Source of the DNA: Azolla caroliniana
Lineage: Eukaryota > Polypodiophyta
Assembly (NCBI GenBank): GCA_043228905.1
Contig: JBHGNT010000020.1
Coordinates: forward strand, 6,634,001 to 6,698,000
Reading direction: 5' to 3'
DNA: 64,000 bases
The notes beneath the pieces were generated by a model, which worked only from the letters and a program-made list of their open reading frames with translations, was not told the origin of the DNA and did no database searches. This document shows, piece by piece, positions 33,781 to 46,193 of this stretch. The position numbers and the translations under genes are program-made. The stretch's first letter is position 1. Each line of letters begins with the position of its first letter.

Positions 33781-33895
33781 CACATCCATTGAGTTGGCTT
33801 TGTGTCTACTCGCCCTAAGCCATCTAGGTAGTGTGATATCTGACGCCTATCTACGCCTCGTCGGCATGATTCGCCCTTGTCCGAATCGGCATTAA
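33781..33895 (-). pseudogene. Sliver of G-type gag fused to H
   Basis: About 115 bp after H match 29803-29915 (after H'), and on the minus strand read as the gag stretch after the zinc knuckle. Both copies share the same breakpoint with the H family, so the fusion existed before the block was duplicated. Confidence 0.6.
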
Positions 33896-36078
33896 AGATA
33901 TTGTGCATAAAAGATATTGTGATATGTTAGCAGCACTGAGGATAGGCATTGTTGTATCGGGCAGGAGTAGCCAAGGAGTTAGTCGGCTAAACGGATGCTG
34001 ATTGGGCCGGAAATTCTGGCGATCGCAGGTCAACATACGGATTTGCGTTTTCATTGGCAAGCGTTGTGATTGCCTAGAGCAGCAAAAAGCAGACGACAGT
34101 GGCACTGTCGACCAGTGAGGGAGATATTTGAGGGGCAATTGTGATTGCCTAGAGTAGCAAAAAGTGTGAAGCTTCGCCAATATTCGAGAACGGCGTGCGA
34201 TTCGACACGGTTCCGACAGATAGTCGGAAGCCTCATTTACTTGACCATCACTAGCCGGACCTCAGCTATCTGGTCGGATTGATTAGTCAGTTCATGTTGC
34301 AGCCAAAGACCGAACACCTTCACTGTGCACAAAAGATATTACGATATGTTAGCGGCACTAAAGATAGGCCTTGTTGTATCGAGCAAGAGTAGCCGAGGAG
34401 TTAGTTGGCTACACAGATGCCGATTTGGCCGGAAATTCCAGTGATCACATGTCAACATACAAATTCGCGTTGTTATTGGCAAGCGTTGTGATTGCCTAGA
34501 ACAGGTTAAAGCAGCCAATAGTGGCTCTATCGAGCATTGAGGGCAATATTTGAGGGGTGGTTGTGATTGCCTAGAGCAGCAAAAAGCTTGAAGCTTCGCC
34601 AATATTCGAGAACGGCATGTGATTCGACACGGTTCCGATAGATAGTCGGAAGCCTCATTTACTTGACCATCACTTAGCCGGACCTCAACTATCTAGTCGG
34701 ATTGATTACTCAGTTCATGTTGCAACCAAAGACCGAAAACCTTCAGTGTGCAGAAAAGATATTGTGATATGTTACTGGCACTAAGGATAGGCATTGTTGT
34801 ATCGGGCAGGAGTAGACGAGTTAGTCGGCTACACGGATGCTGATTGGGTCGGAAATTCCAGCGATTGCAGGTCAACATACACATTCGCGTTTTCATTGGC
34901 AAGCGTCGTAATTGCCTAGAGTAGCAAAAAGCAGCCAACAATGGCCCTGTCGACCATTGAGGGCGATATTTCAGGGGTGATTGTGATTGCCTAGAGCAAC
35001 AAAAAGTGTGAAGCTTCGCCAATATTCGAGAACGGCGTGCGATTTGACACGATTCCGATAGATAGTCAGAAGCCTTATTTACTTGACCATCACTTAGCCA
35101 GACGTCAGGTATCTAGTCGGATTGATTAGTCAGTTCATGTTGCAACCAAAGACCGAACACCTTCAATGTGCACAAAAGATATTGTGATATGCTAGCTGCA
35201 CTAAGGATAGGCATTGTTGTATTGGGCAAGAGTAGCCGAGGAGTTAGTCGGCTACACGGATGCCGATTGGGCTGGAAATTCCGGCGATCGCAGGTCAACA
35301 TACGGATTTGCGTTTTTATTGGCAAACGTTGTGATTGCCTAGAGCAACAAAAGGCAGCCGACAGTGGCCTTGTCGACCACTGAGGGCGATATTTGAGGGG
35401 CGGTTGTGATTACCTAGAGCAGCAAAAAGTGTGAAGCTTCGCCAATATTCGAGAATGGCGTGCGATTCTACACGGTTCTGACAAATAGTCGGAAGCCTCA
35501 TTTACTTGACCATCACTCAGCCAGACCTCAGCTATCCGGTTGGATTGATTAGTCAGTTCATATTACAGCCAAAGACCAAACACCTTCCATGTGCACAAAA
35601 GATATTGTGATATGTTAGCGGCACTAAGGATAGGCATTGTTGTATTGGGCAGGAGTGGCCGAGGAGGTAGTCGTCTCCACGGATGCCGATTGGGCATGAA
35701 ATTCCGGCGATCATAGGTCAACACAGGGATTCACGTTTTCATTGTCAAGCATTGTAATTGCCTAGAACAGCAAAAAGCAGCCAACAGTGGCTCTATCGAG
35801 CATTGAGGGTGATATTTGAGGGGCGGTTGTGATTGCCTAGAGCAGCAAAAAGCGCGAAGCTTCGCCAATATTTGAGAACGGCGTGCGATTTGACACGGTT
35901 CTGATAGATAGTCGGAAGCCTCATTTACTTGACCATCAATCAGCCAGACCTCAACTATCCGTTCGGATTGATTAGTTAGTTCATGTTGAAGCCAAAGACG
36001 AAACACCTTCCGTGTGCACAAAAGATATTGTGATATGTTAGCGGCACTAAGGATAGGCATAGTTGTATTGGGCATGAG
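33896..36078 (+). repeat. Tandem array of a 421-bp pol fragment, left block
   Basis: About five copies of a unit of 421-423 bp (landmark ATAGGCATTGTTGTAT at about 33945, 34366, 34788, 35209, 35632, 36054). Each unit is an E-family RT/RNase H piece running from VKLRQYSRT through SLIYLTITQPDLSY to [12 protein letters not shown] and the [15 protein letters not shown] block, then jumping back to its start. In every unit the Trp of WSSKK is a TAG, so the array grew from an already dead copy. Split from the right block by element I. Confidence 0.9.
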
Positions 36079-36525
36079 TGTTGTCCGCCGAAATAGTAAC
36101 CGACGGACAGGAGTGCAGAAATATAGAATACAGTAAAAACGTAATGCATGTAACAGTTTACGCGGGAAGCGTGAACGGCTAAAAGACCCTTTGTATATAT
36201 AGGGCAGAAATCCTCTGTAAGAGGTAGCGTTATCTTAATAGAGTATTATCTTCTCTGATTCCTGTGCATATTTGTCGTTAATCTACTGTGTTTTTGTGAT
36301 TCTTGGTGGAGTATTGTAGTCGTAAGGGCGCAGGCGTGAGTGCGAGTGTTGTTACTAGTGCATTCTCTAAGGAGTTTGGTTGTAGCCGTCTCCCTTATAC
36401 GCTACTAGGATACGGGGAGGTATCCCATTACGTATTATGGTACGACGGTACCATTCGTTGCAACGCAGTCACTTTGAGGTCTAGATCGAAGGACAGACCG
36501 TAGACTGTGTTCCTAATCGGTAACA
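36079..36525 (+). repeat. Element I 5' LTR
   Basis: 447 bp. TATATATAGGG near 36195 is the likely TATA box. Lacks about 23 bp present in the 3' LTR (near 43402-43427). Confidence 0.9.
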
Positions 36526-36529
36526 CTTT

Positions 36530-36541
36530 TGGCACACTTGG
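36530..36541 (+). other. Probable primer binding site of element I
   Basis: TGGCACACTTGG, 4 bp after the LTR, begins with the TGG expected from a tRNA CCA end. It is not the initiator tRNA-Met complement; I cannot name the tRNA. Confidence 0.55.
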
Positions 36542-36579
36542 TGATCTGTGTCTTCTCATAGACGAACAACGACGAATGG

Positions 36580-38037
36580 ATGTTTAGCCGCAGACGTCCC
36601 AGAGAACCAACACTACAAGACCGACCAATCACAAGGTCCATCACACGCCAGACAGAGGAATGCGCAGGGCAAATACCTCGCCTCAGTGACCTCAGTGATA
36701 CCTGTCGGGACCACAAAGACGTTTTCTTGCTCACCAAATATCCCGGCGACAAGCAGGAAGTGCGCTCACCACAAAAGCATTGTGGTCTTTCCCTACCCGC
36801 CATAGCATCCAACATGACCTTCTCTTATCCCCGCTTCAACGACGAAACCGACGCCGCAACCCACATTCGTCTGTTCCTGAATGTCTGGAATGCAAATCAC
36901 ATGGCGCAGAGACTTCCCGAAGCAATAGCGCACCAATCCAAAATGACAGAGTTCGGATTAACCCTGGATGGGAGAGCGGTGTTTTGGCATTCGCAAATGG
37001 ATCTGCCAGCAATCACGTCCTTCAACCAACTACAGTCGGCCTTTCTGCGTTTCTTTCATCAGCAGTGCCACAACGCGAAATCCTCAGGCACTTTTATACA
37101 ATTAAACAGTTGCCAGCCGAGATTGTAGCGGATTTCAGTTTATGCTTCCAAAATCTACGGCGGAAATTAGAACGGGGCTCGACAAAGGACAAGGCTCGGA
37201 AGACATTTTTGGTAGCTTTACGACAACCGATACGGACGACACTCAACAACAATAGCGTGAAAGGAGAAACAACCGATATGGTCATAGAACGAGCGCTATA
37301 GCTCAAGCTGGACGAAGAAGAGGTTTTCCATGTCCTCATTATGGCAAGCGTTACCTCAGGACGAGGAACAACATTTTCGCCAGGCAATCCAGTGCACGAT
37401 TTGCCTCAATTCTAGGCATTCCGCAGTGGAATGCAACATCTGAATCCACTGCCCAATCTATCACTCGAAAGCACACACGGTCGAGTAGTGTGAGTACAAT
37501 GTGTTGAACAGATCCACGCCCACAGTACAAAGCGTGGAAACAGAGCGCCCACCCCGCCGTAATGAGCAAAGGTGCCAAGAAGAACGGCCCTGGTATACGG
37601 ATCGGAACTCACGCGATGGCCGGCACTACCTGAATCGCCGGAATAACAACGATTCCGAGGAAGAAGAGCCGGAGGAAGAAGACTACCGAGGCAACCACAG
37701 ATATAATAAAGGAGGTCGATGCTACGAGAATTACCGTCCGACAAACAAACGTGGCGGCTTCAATGGGCCTCCCGGGAAACATCGTCAGTATCGAGACCAA
37801 CGGCGGTACAACGAAAGTTCGGATGATGACCGGCATCAAGAGCCGCACCAGTACCAACAACAACCAACGCTAATGCTCAGAAGAATGAACCAAGACCGGG
37901 AGGAGCAAGTCACACCTGGGGATTGGAACACGCCACCAGCTGCCGAGAAAGGCAAATCTAGCGTCCATTGTTTCATTTGCCAACAGCCCGGACATTATGC
38001 CACGTAATGTCCACTACGCAAGGGCAAGGGGCCCACC
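36580..38037 (+). pseudogene. Element I gag
   Basis: Frames 36580-37128, 36780-37301 and 37501-38007 are overlapping parts of a frameshifted gypsy gag. The first shows the typical gag matrix/capsid-like region (FNDETDAATHIRLFLNVWNAN, DGRAVFWHSQMD, LQSAFLRFFHQQ, residues split over 36810-37070). A charged Arg/Asn/Glu-rich region follows, then a CCHC knuckle CFICQQPGHYATstopC near 37971-38010. A stop in the knuckle and several frameshifts inactivate it. Confidence 0.82.
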
Positions 38038-38049
38038 GTCAATACAATT

Positions 38050-39939
38050 ATGGTGGAAGTTCAGCAAGTCACGACAAGACAGCAAACAAAAAATGTTGAT
38101 TGTGCCGCGCAAGATGAGATACGTCAGACGGCCCAAGCATGGGTCGAAAAAGCGAACGTGGCAAATACGGAACGTATGCGGCAGGAGTCCGCGAACAATG
38201 TGGGGCCTTTGGCGGAAGATGTGATATCTCCGGATCCCATAGGGCAAGCACTCGCAGGCTACGAGATAACATTGACCATGGAGAAGCTACTTCAACTAGT
38301 CCTATGGTTCCACCAGGCCGTGGAGGATCGCATAATAGGCAGACCTGGGGTAAGCGTCTCCGCCAACTTTACGGACACTAGTGTCGGACCAACGGTGGTG
38401 GATCACCATAATCCGGCTATTAAGTTGATATTACACAGTCAGGAAATCACAGGATGCGTAATCAATGGTGGCTCTGGCGTCAATGTGATTAGCGCGAAGA
38501 CATGCGAATAATTGGGAATTTTAGAAGGGGAAGCTTGCCAGTTTTGGCTTCGCATGGTGGATACCAGCTCAGTACGACCTTTAGGCTTACTACGCAAGTT
38601 AGGCATTATCATGGGCAGACATCGCTTCAACATCTCGGCGGTAGTCCTCGCCCTCGACGCCCGAGGAGCGTATCCTATGCTGCTTGGCAGACCATGGCTT
38701 CGTTCAACGAATATCAAACAGAGCTGGCAACATAAGTGCATCAACTTTCAATGCGGACGCACCAAGGTTCGCGTACCAACAAAGGAAATGGTGGCACAAC
38801 CCAAGGGCATAACACCGTTATACACGGAAGATATAAATATGTTGGCTGGGGTGGATGATACAGAATTAGAAGTATACCTCGATGAGCACCCTCAGATCAT
38901 TCCACTATTCGAAATCGATGTCATAGAAACCGCGGCGGAATACGCCACGCCCACTACGCTCCACGACAAGGCTTACAAACCAAACCCAGAGTCAATATTA
39001 GAATTAAGCAGAGCACGGACGACGTTCGAGAGGGAGATGGAAATTTCACGACGAGTCACTGCCTCAGCCCTAGAAGAAGTAAATGTGGGTACGACGTCAG
39101 ACCCCCGATTCCTCTCCATCGCAAAAGAATTACTGCCGGATCATAGAGACACAATGATTGCACTACTCAGGAAATATAAAGATGTGTTCGCTTGGTCCCA
39201 CGAGGACATGAAGGGATTAGATCTGAAGTTCTATCAACATAAGATCAATTTAGCGACCGACTCGAAACCGGTCCAGTAGCGTCGATACCGCATGAGCCCA
39301 AATTACGCAGCTCACATAAAAGAGGAAATTGACAAACTCCTCAAGGCCGAATTCATTCGACAAGTCAAACAAGCCACATAGCTAAGCCTGATAGTAGTCG
39401 TACCAAAGAAAAATGGCAAAATACACGTGTGCGTGGACTACCGGAAATTGAACGTCATAACCATTACAGACGCGTTCCCTTTACCTTTCACCGACATCGT
39501 ACTGGATGCCGTCGCAGGGCATGACATGTATAGCTTTCTAGATGGATTCAGTGGGTACAATCAAGTACGCATGCACCCCGACGACCAAGAGAAGACGACG
39601 TTTGTCACGGACTAGGGAGTCTATGCCGCGGTCATCATGATGTTCGGGCTAAAGACAATGTCGGCTACATTTCAATGGACAATCACGAAGATTTTTGGGG
39701 AATATATACTTGCCTTCATGCAGGTCTTTTTAGACGATTTTGCGGTATACGGGACAGCAGCTGAACATTTTACATATCTATAGCTTTGCCTAGAGCGTTG
39801 CCGAACTGCACACTTAAGCCTGAATCTCGCCAAATGCGCCTTCGGTGTCACCAGCGGAGCTCTCCTCGGCCACCTAGTCAGTAAGGAAGGGATAGCGGTC
39901 AATCCGAACAAAATCTCTGCGATTACTCACGCAAAAGAA
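38050..39939 (+). pseudogene. Element I protease and reverse transcriptase
   Basis: Retroviral-type protease near 38440-38710: the active site expected as DGGSG reads NGGSG (near 38463), and LGRPWL lies near 38680. A 255-codon open stretch (38512-39279) links to RT. RT blocks: VVPKKNGKIHVCVDYRKLN near 39400, FLDGFSGYNQVRMHPDDQEKT near 39535-39600, catalytic box FLDDF near 39727, then LAKCAFG near 39830. Stops at about 39277, 39379, 39613 and 39781. Immediately after RT the sequence passes to integrase, so the RNase H domain is deleted. Confidence 0.88.
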
Positions 39940-40830
39940 ATGACCTACTTTCTGACCACAGGGTTACTGCCACCCCAATTAAGGACGGACGAGAAAAAAC
40001 GATTGGTCGTATGGAGTCGTAATTTCTATTTAGTCGACGACGTCCTATATCACAAAGGCAGTGACGGCATCTGGAGGCGTGGAATACGGCAGGATGAGAA
40101 GGCTGCAGTTTTACGAGAAGCCCTCTATGGTACGGCAGGAGCACATTACGCGGGCGATGTTATGGCTCGGAAAATCTGGCAAGTAGGACTTTGGTGGCCG
40201 ACTACACAAAAGGATGCGTATGAATATTGCAAACAGTGCGATTTATGCCAACGGCTGGGCTAACCCACGGAGATCGCGAGAATGCCACATCAACCGGTGT
40301 TGCCGTTGGATCCTTTCCAAAAGTGGGGGTTGGACTTTGTGGGACCCTTTACCCCGGCGGTTGCTCGAACGGGCAATAAGTATATCCTAGTGGTTACGGA
40401 TTACTACACCAAGTGGGTAGAAGCGAAACCACTACGCAAAAAGACCGCGGCAAATCTGAACAAATACGGCTACAACAACTGCTAGAACTAGGCAAAACAA
40501 GGTTACGCAGTATGGCCATATTGGAGCAGGAACAACGGCGGCGCAAAGCATTCGTGGACAACATCGGCATTTGCGTGAAAAGGATTTTACGGTTGGGAAA
40601 GCGGTATTAGTTTTTCAAACACACATGGGGCAAATGCCAGGAAAATTAAGATTCCGTTGGACATGCCGTACTAGATAGTGGGAGCAGAACAGGGCACGTT
40701 TCAACTTGGCACTTTGGCCAGGGAAGTGTTATGACAAAAGATGAATGGGTTTCACCTTAAACCTTACGGACGACCTACGCCACCTAACCCGTTCCCCGCC
40801 GGACAGGACAAAGCCGAGGAATCTGCGAAG
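39940..40830 (+). pseudogene. Element I integrase, internally deleted
   Basis: Zinc-binding domain H..H..C..C is clear (AHYAGDVMARKIW then CKQCDLC, about 40140-40250). The core starts with GLDFVGPF (first catalytic Asp, near 40330) and TDYYTKWVEAKPLRK near 40400, a motif seen in non-chromoviral gypsy elements. Then a deletion near 40480 removes the second Asp and the Glu and joins the C-terminal part (EQEQRRRKAFVD near 40530; PGKLRFRW near 40640). Cannot be active. Confidence 0.87.
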
Positions 40831-41059
40831 TAAGTATAGGGTCCTACTTGTACTATAGTGTAAAAATAATATGGTATGTAACCGTTACAAAAGGCAGGTA
40901 TCCTCATTGATACCTTTGAAGGGCGCACGGTCAATTGGAGGGTCATTACGGGACCATCATTGCGGGAAGGCATGCATGCATATCAAGGCAGCAAAAAGCT
41001 CAAGCTAATCATACAACAGTATCTGACGATACTATTCCCGCCCCGAGGACTACCCGCAC

Positions 41060-43310
41060 CATAGCCTAGCAAACCCATGTCGCCGCCACGACCCACGAAA
41101 CAAAGGTTAGCGGAGTTAGCCACCACGGAATGGGAGGATGAACCCCAATCAACCCAACCCAGCACGCGAACAACACAGGAGGAACAGGCGGAGAACAGGG
41201 AGGAAGCTCTGCATGAGTAGGAAGCTGAGCAACGTGAGGGCAGCCCAAGGCCGAAATGATGGGCAGGAAAGATGGGCGCGGATTAGTTAAAGACACACTC
41301 GCGGCCACAGAGACGACCACCGTGGTCGACAACCCCATAGCTACAGAGCCCAACACCACCTTCGAAATAATCCGGGAATCACGGTCAATCGTTTCGGCCC
41401 AGTCACAGCGTGTGAAAGGCGTATTTACAGGGGAAAGCAAGGTCCTGGCATATCCGGACATTCCGGACACGGCCCATGAGTTCGGCGCACTATTACAATT
41501 CGGAACTACTTTTGAACTCATGGAATTTTTGGCAACACAACAAATAAAAGTCTCCCAACAAGTGGTTGAGGAGCACGCGGAGCGACAAATAATCGAGCGC
41601 ACGCTAACACAAACAACGGAAAGCTATGATGAGGAGCAGCTAGCCAGAGTTGGTAGACAGCGGAACGCCGGTATACGCCAAATGGGGATGGAACTACCCC
41701 CATTAAACCCAGCCCTCGTCGAGGTTCATAGGGAACTAGCTAAGGTCAATATTGGCGCCAAAGATATGGCGATTAAAAATAAAAATGTCTGGAAAACGGT
41801 TAAACTGACCCAAGCCGATCTACAAAAGGCCAATGAATGCATCGCGGAGTTGGAGCGTAATGCGACTATGGCGCAGTAGGCAGCTCAACCAACAGATAAT
41901 GCCGTCGAGGCCCTGAAAGAAGAGATTGAAGCACAGACCGCCATTGCCTCAAAAGCAAAAAGGGTCGTGCAACTGGCGGAATCGGAGATTGAACACCTTC
42001 GCTCCGAACTTCGCCAGTCCTCGGACAGAGAAAAGGACATTCGGGCCAACGGCCGAAAGGCAGTTAAGACCTTTGAAGAGAAACTCATAGCGGAGGCAGC
42101 ACAGCACACCCGCACAAAAGAAGAAAACGCCAAACTACAGGAGGAAGCGCAAAAATTGGAAACGGCGATCACGGAACTCCAGGCGTTATTGGAAAAGAAG
42201 AAAGCATGGTTTGACGAGCAGCTTGTACGGGAAGAGAAGAGAAGGCATCGGCTCGAAATCCGCCTGAACAATGAAATGGGAAAGCTGGAGGAATTACATT
42301 CGAAGGAATCTCAGATATGGGCAAGAATGAGGAGCAATTATGAGGAAGCGGCGGCGGTCAGTAAACAAGAAATCGAAAACCTCAAGAAAACCGTAGAAGA
42401 AGCACGCAACCATTGCCAAGCAATAACCGACAACGTGCACATACTTCTTCAAACAAATCGGGAGAGGTTTACGGCGCAATTACAAGCGGCGCTAGACAAA
42501 GGCTGGATAGCGTGGGCTACACAAGCGGCGGAGTTGCATACATACCGGGTGGACTGGGAGAACCGAAGAAAAGACTGTCGAGGGTTCTACAAACTCAATG
42601 AGGAAAGCATTGCGGTAGTACGGGAGGACCTAGCGCAGGAATATCGCATACTAGCGGACCAACACTCTGAGAAACACGCGCAGCTACTAGACGATTTTGG
42701 CGAAAGTCAGGAGGACCTGTTTCACCAAATCATGCAAGCCGGCAACACGCGACCCAACGCGGAATCCATCGCGATACCAGTAAAGGATACTGCCGAACGA
42801 GAGGAACCTCAGCCCACATCACCAGAATTAACCACTGCGGTGGGCAGCACGGAACAGCAAGCAGAGCCCCCCGCGATACCAAAAAATGAGACTACTGACC
42901 ATGAGGAACCTCAGCCCCATTCACTGGAGCGTACGACTACGGCCGGCACCACGGAGGAAGTTACGAACGAGACAGAACCTCGACCTACCGAGAGCCCGCC
43001 GATGGCTGAGCCAGCCACAGTAGAACAGGACGAGCCAGCAGAGCCCGGACCGCCCACACAAGAAGCCAACAGCACCATCGAAAGCCCTACCAAGCAAGTA
43101 CTAGAACCACGCAACGACGCGCCTACTAACACTACGCTGTCCCCGAACCTGAACAGAACACCGGGGTGGAACCAAACATTCGGGCCATTTTGGAGGAAGA
43201 TTAAAGGGATGGGTCCGATGTGCCATGGCACTGTCCCACAGGCATGCCAAGTGTTGTCTGCCGGAATAGTAACCGATGGACAGGAGCGCAGAAATATAGA
43301 ATATAGTTAA
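41060..43310 (+). pseudogene. Element I accessory coiled-coil frame downstream of integrase
   Basis: Long extra frame between integrase and the 3' LTR. From 41256 it is open to 43310 except for one TAG at 41877-41879; upstream (41060-41255) it continues in other frames. Residues up to the TAG are partly charged; after it comes a long Glu/Lys/Leu-rich stretch predicted by eye as coiled coil (41880-42490), then a conserved block (42504-42680: WA, AAEL, NRRK, LAD), then a Pro/Glu/Thr-rich tail running into the LTR at 43252. A homologue sits at the same place in element J: 22 of 55 aligned positions in the block are identical, counted by eye without gaps. No known domain recognised. Extra frames downstream of pol are known in some plant gypsy lineages; its role is unknown. 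Confidence 0.75.
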
Positions 43311-43721
43311 AACGTAACGCATATAACGGTTCACGTGGGAAGCGTGAATGGCTAAAAGACTCTTTGTATATAAAGGGCAAAAATCCTCTGTAAGAGGTAG
43401 AGTGTAAATTTGGGTGCATAGAGCGTTATGTTAATAGAGTACTATCTTCACTTATTCATGTGCATATCTGTGGTTAATCTACTGTGTTTCTGTGATTCTT
43501 GGTGGCATATTGTAATCATAAGGGCGTAGGCGTGAGTGCGAGTGTTGTTACTAGTGCACTGTCTAAGGAGTTCGGTTGTAGCCGTCTCCCTTATATGCTA
43601 CTAGGATACGGGGAGTTATCCCATTACGTATTACGGTACGACTGTACCATTCGTTGCAATGCAGACACTTTGAGGTCTAGGTCAAAGGACTGGTCGTAGA
43701 CTGTGTTCCTAATCGGTAACA
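43252..43721 (+). repeat. Element I 3' LTR
   Basis: 470 bp, matching the 5' LTR with scattered substitutions. No clear polypurine tract abuts it; the nearest purine-rich stretch is at 43191-43213. Confidence 0.9.
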
Positions 43722-45170
43722 AGGAGTAGTCAAGGAGTTAGTCGGCTACACGGATTGGGCCAGAAATTCCGGCGATCGCAGGTCAACATACGGATTCGCG
43801 TTTTCATTGGCAAGCGGTGTGATTGCCTAGAGCAGCAAAAAGAAGCCGACAATGGCCCTATCGAGCACTGAGAGTGATATTTGAGGGGCGGTTGTGATTA
43901 CCTAGAGCAGCAAAAAGCGTGAAGCTTCGCCAATATTCGAGAACGGCGTGCGATTCGACACAGTTCCGACAGATAGTCGAAAGCCTCATTTACTTGACCA
44001 TCACTCAGCCAGACCTCAGCTATCCGGTCAGATTGATTACTCACTTCATGTTGCCGCCAAAGACCGAACACCTTCCGTGTGCACAAAAGATATTGTGATA
44101 TGTTAGCGGCACTAAGGATACGCATTGTTGTACCGGGCAAGAATAGCCGAGGAGTTAGTCAGCTACACGGATGCCAATTGGGCCGGAAATTCCGGCGATC
44201 GCAAGTCAACATATGAATTTGCATTTTCATTGGCAAGCGTTGTGATTGCCTAGAACAGCAAAAAGCAACCAACAGTGGCCCTCTCGAGCACTGAAGGTGA
44301 TATTTGAGGGGCAGTTGTGATTGCCTAGAGTAGCAAAAAGCGTGAAGCTTCGCCAATATTCGAGAACGGCATGCGATTCGACACGGTTCTAACAAATAGT
44401 CAGAAGCCTCATTTACTTGACCATCACTTAGCCGGACCTCAGCTATCTAGTCGGATTGATTAGTCAATTCATGTTGTAACCAAAGACCGAACACCTTCAG
44501 TGTGCACAAAAGATATTGTGATATGTTAGCGGCACTAAGGATAGGCATTGTTGTATCAGGTAGGAGTAGCCGAGGAGTTAGTCGGCTACACGGATGTCGA
44601 GTGGGCCAGAAATTCCGGCGATCGTAGGTCAACATACGGATTCGCGTTTTCATTGGCAAGCATTGTGATTGCCTAGAGCAGCAAAAAGCAGCCGACGTCG
44701 GCACTGTTGAGCACTGAGACTGATATTTGAGGTGAGGTTGTGATTGCCTAGAGAAGCAAAAGACTTAAGCTTTGCCAATATTCGAGAACGGCGTGCGATT
44801 CGACACGGTTCCGACAGATAGTCGGAAGCCTCATTTACTTGACCATCACTCAGTCGGATCTCAGTTATCCGGTCGGATTGATTAATCAGTTCATGTTGCA
44901 GCCAAAGACCGAACAACTTCAGTGTGCACAAAAGATATTGTGATATGTTAGCGGCACTCAGGATAGGCATTGTTGTATCGGGCAGGAGTAGCTGAGGAGT
45001 TAGTCGGCTATACGGATGCCAATTGGGCCGAAAATGCCGGCGATCACAGGTCAACATACGTATTTGTGTTTTCATTGGCAAGCGTTGTGATTTCCTAGAG
45101 CAGCAAAAAGCAGCTGACAGTGGCATTGTCGAGCACTGAAGGAGATATTTGAGGGGCGGTTGTTGCTATT
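43722..45170 (+). repeat. Tandem array of the 421-bp pol fragment, right block
   Basis: About three and a half further units (landmark near 44118, 44541, 44964), continuous with the left block once element I is removed. The same TAG replaces Trp in each unit. The last unit passes into a normal RNase H end at about 45170. Confidence 0.9.
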
Positions 45171-45171
45171 T

Positions 45172-45482
45172 GGCTAAAACGGCTATTGAGGAATCTGCAA
45201 GTGGAGGCATCCAAACCGACAGTCATATACTGCAACAACCTCAACAACATCCAACCTTCAAAGAAGCCCGTCTTCCATGCCCGGACCAAGCACATTGAGG
45301 TGCACTATCATTTCGTCTGGGAACGAGTCCTCTCTAGTGAAGTCGAACTTGTGTATGTTCTGACTAATCAACAGGTTGTCGATATCTTCACCAAACCTCT
45401 TGGCCTTGACAAGTTGCAACATTTTTCGAGCATGCTTGGCTTACAGCATCTCGACATGCCGAACTTGAGAGGGAAAAGTTGA
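45172..45482 (+). pseudogene. Element E2 RNase H end
   Basis: In frame: [30 protein letters not shown] and [19 protein letters not shown], the C-terminal RNase H of the E family (compare 28256-28519). The catalytic Asp of YCDN reads Asn. It forms the end of the pol gene from which the array derives. Confidence 0.85.
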
Positions 45483-46193
45483 ATATGCGAGACGGCAAGA
45501 GACAAAGTCCGAAATACCGAATTGGATGAAGAATTCGATTTCGACACGACTAAAGAAGTTGGAACGTCCGGATCAACTACAGAAACCAAGGACGCATGCA
45601 CAGGTTGAAGAAGATCGGCTAAGCAAGGACTAGCCGCATGTAGGGGGCGGCCGAGAGAGGAGCCGAAGCCAGAGCCAACCGAACCAAGGGGAGGTAAAGC
45701 CGAGAGAGGCGGTAGAGTCGGGAAGGACAGAGCCGACCAAGCAAAGGCCAGGACCAAGACATGGGCAGATGTGGTCAAGGGCCTGATGGAAGACAAATTG
45801 GAGATAACCAATTCAGACAAGAGCATGAATGAATTGGAGACAACTGATTCGATCGAGAAGTTTGATTTGGACGAGCCAAATCACATGAAGGCCAAGTGTA
45901 GGAGAAAGCAGTCGAAGCCGATGCCAAGACGGAGGAGCCGACGGGTCGAGGGGTGCCAATACCACGACAATGAAGGAGCTTAGAAGGGCATGGGTAGCAG
46001 ACAAGCCGACCACAGAGGTCGAGGTGCACGGGACTAGATGATTCGAGGAGTGCCAGACCGAAGGGGTTGTGGGACGTAGGACTTGACTAGACGAGGAGCG
46101 CAAGCGAGGCATCGGGACGCTAGGAGAGGAGGTTGGAGTGACGAACCAGCTAGAGTTGACACGGTGGGACCTCAAGTTGAGCTTGAGGGGGAG
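45483..46193 (+). other. Element E2 post-pol region and polypurine tract
   Basis: 710 bp between RNase H and the LTR. A 71-codon open stretch (45771-45983) begins MVKGLMEDKLEITNSDKS and ends in a basic region; the pattern matches F, A and E1. The polypurine tract CTTGAGGGGGAG is at 46182-46193. The 4.22-kb tandem unit begins inside this region, at about 45991. Confidence 0.6.

Larger units (their letters stand above)
36079..43721 (+). mobile_element. Ty3/gypsy element I with downstream accessory frame
   Basis: LTRs 36079-36525 and 43252-43721, TGTTGTC...GGTAACA. Target duplication ATGAG (36074-36078) / AGGAG (43722-43726); the array consensus at this point is AGGAG, so one base mutated afterwards. 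Order gag-protease-RT-(RNase H deleted)-integrase-accessory coiled-coil frame. Order PR-RT-IN marks it as Ty3/gypsy; no chromodomain is seen. Inserted after the 421-bp array had formed. Confidence 0.92.
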
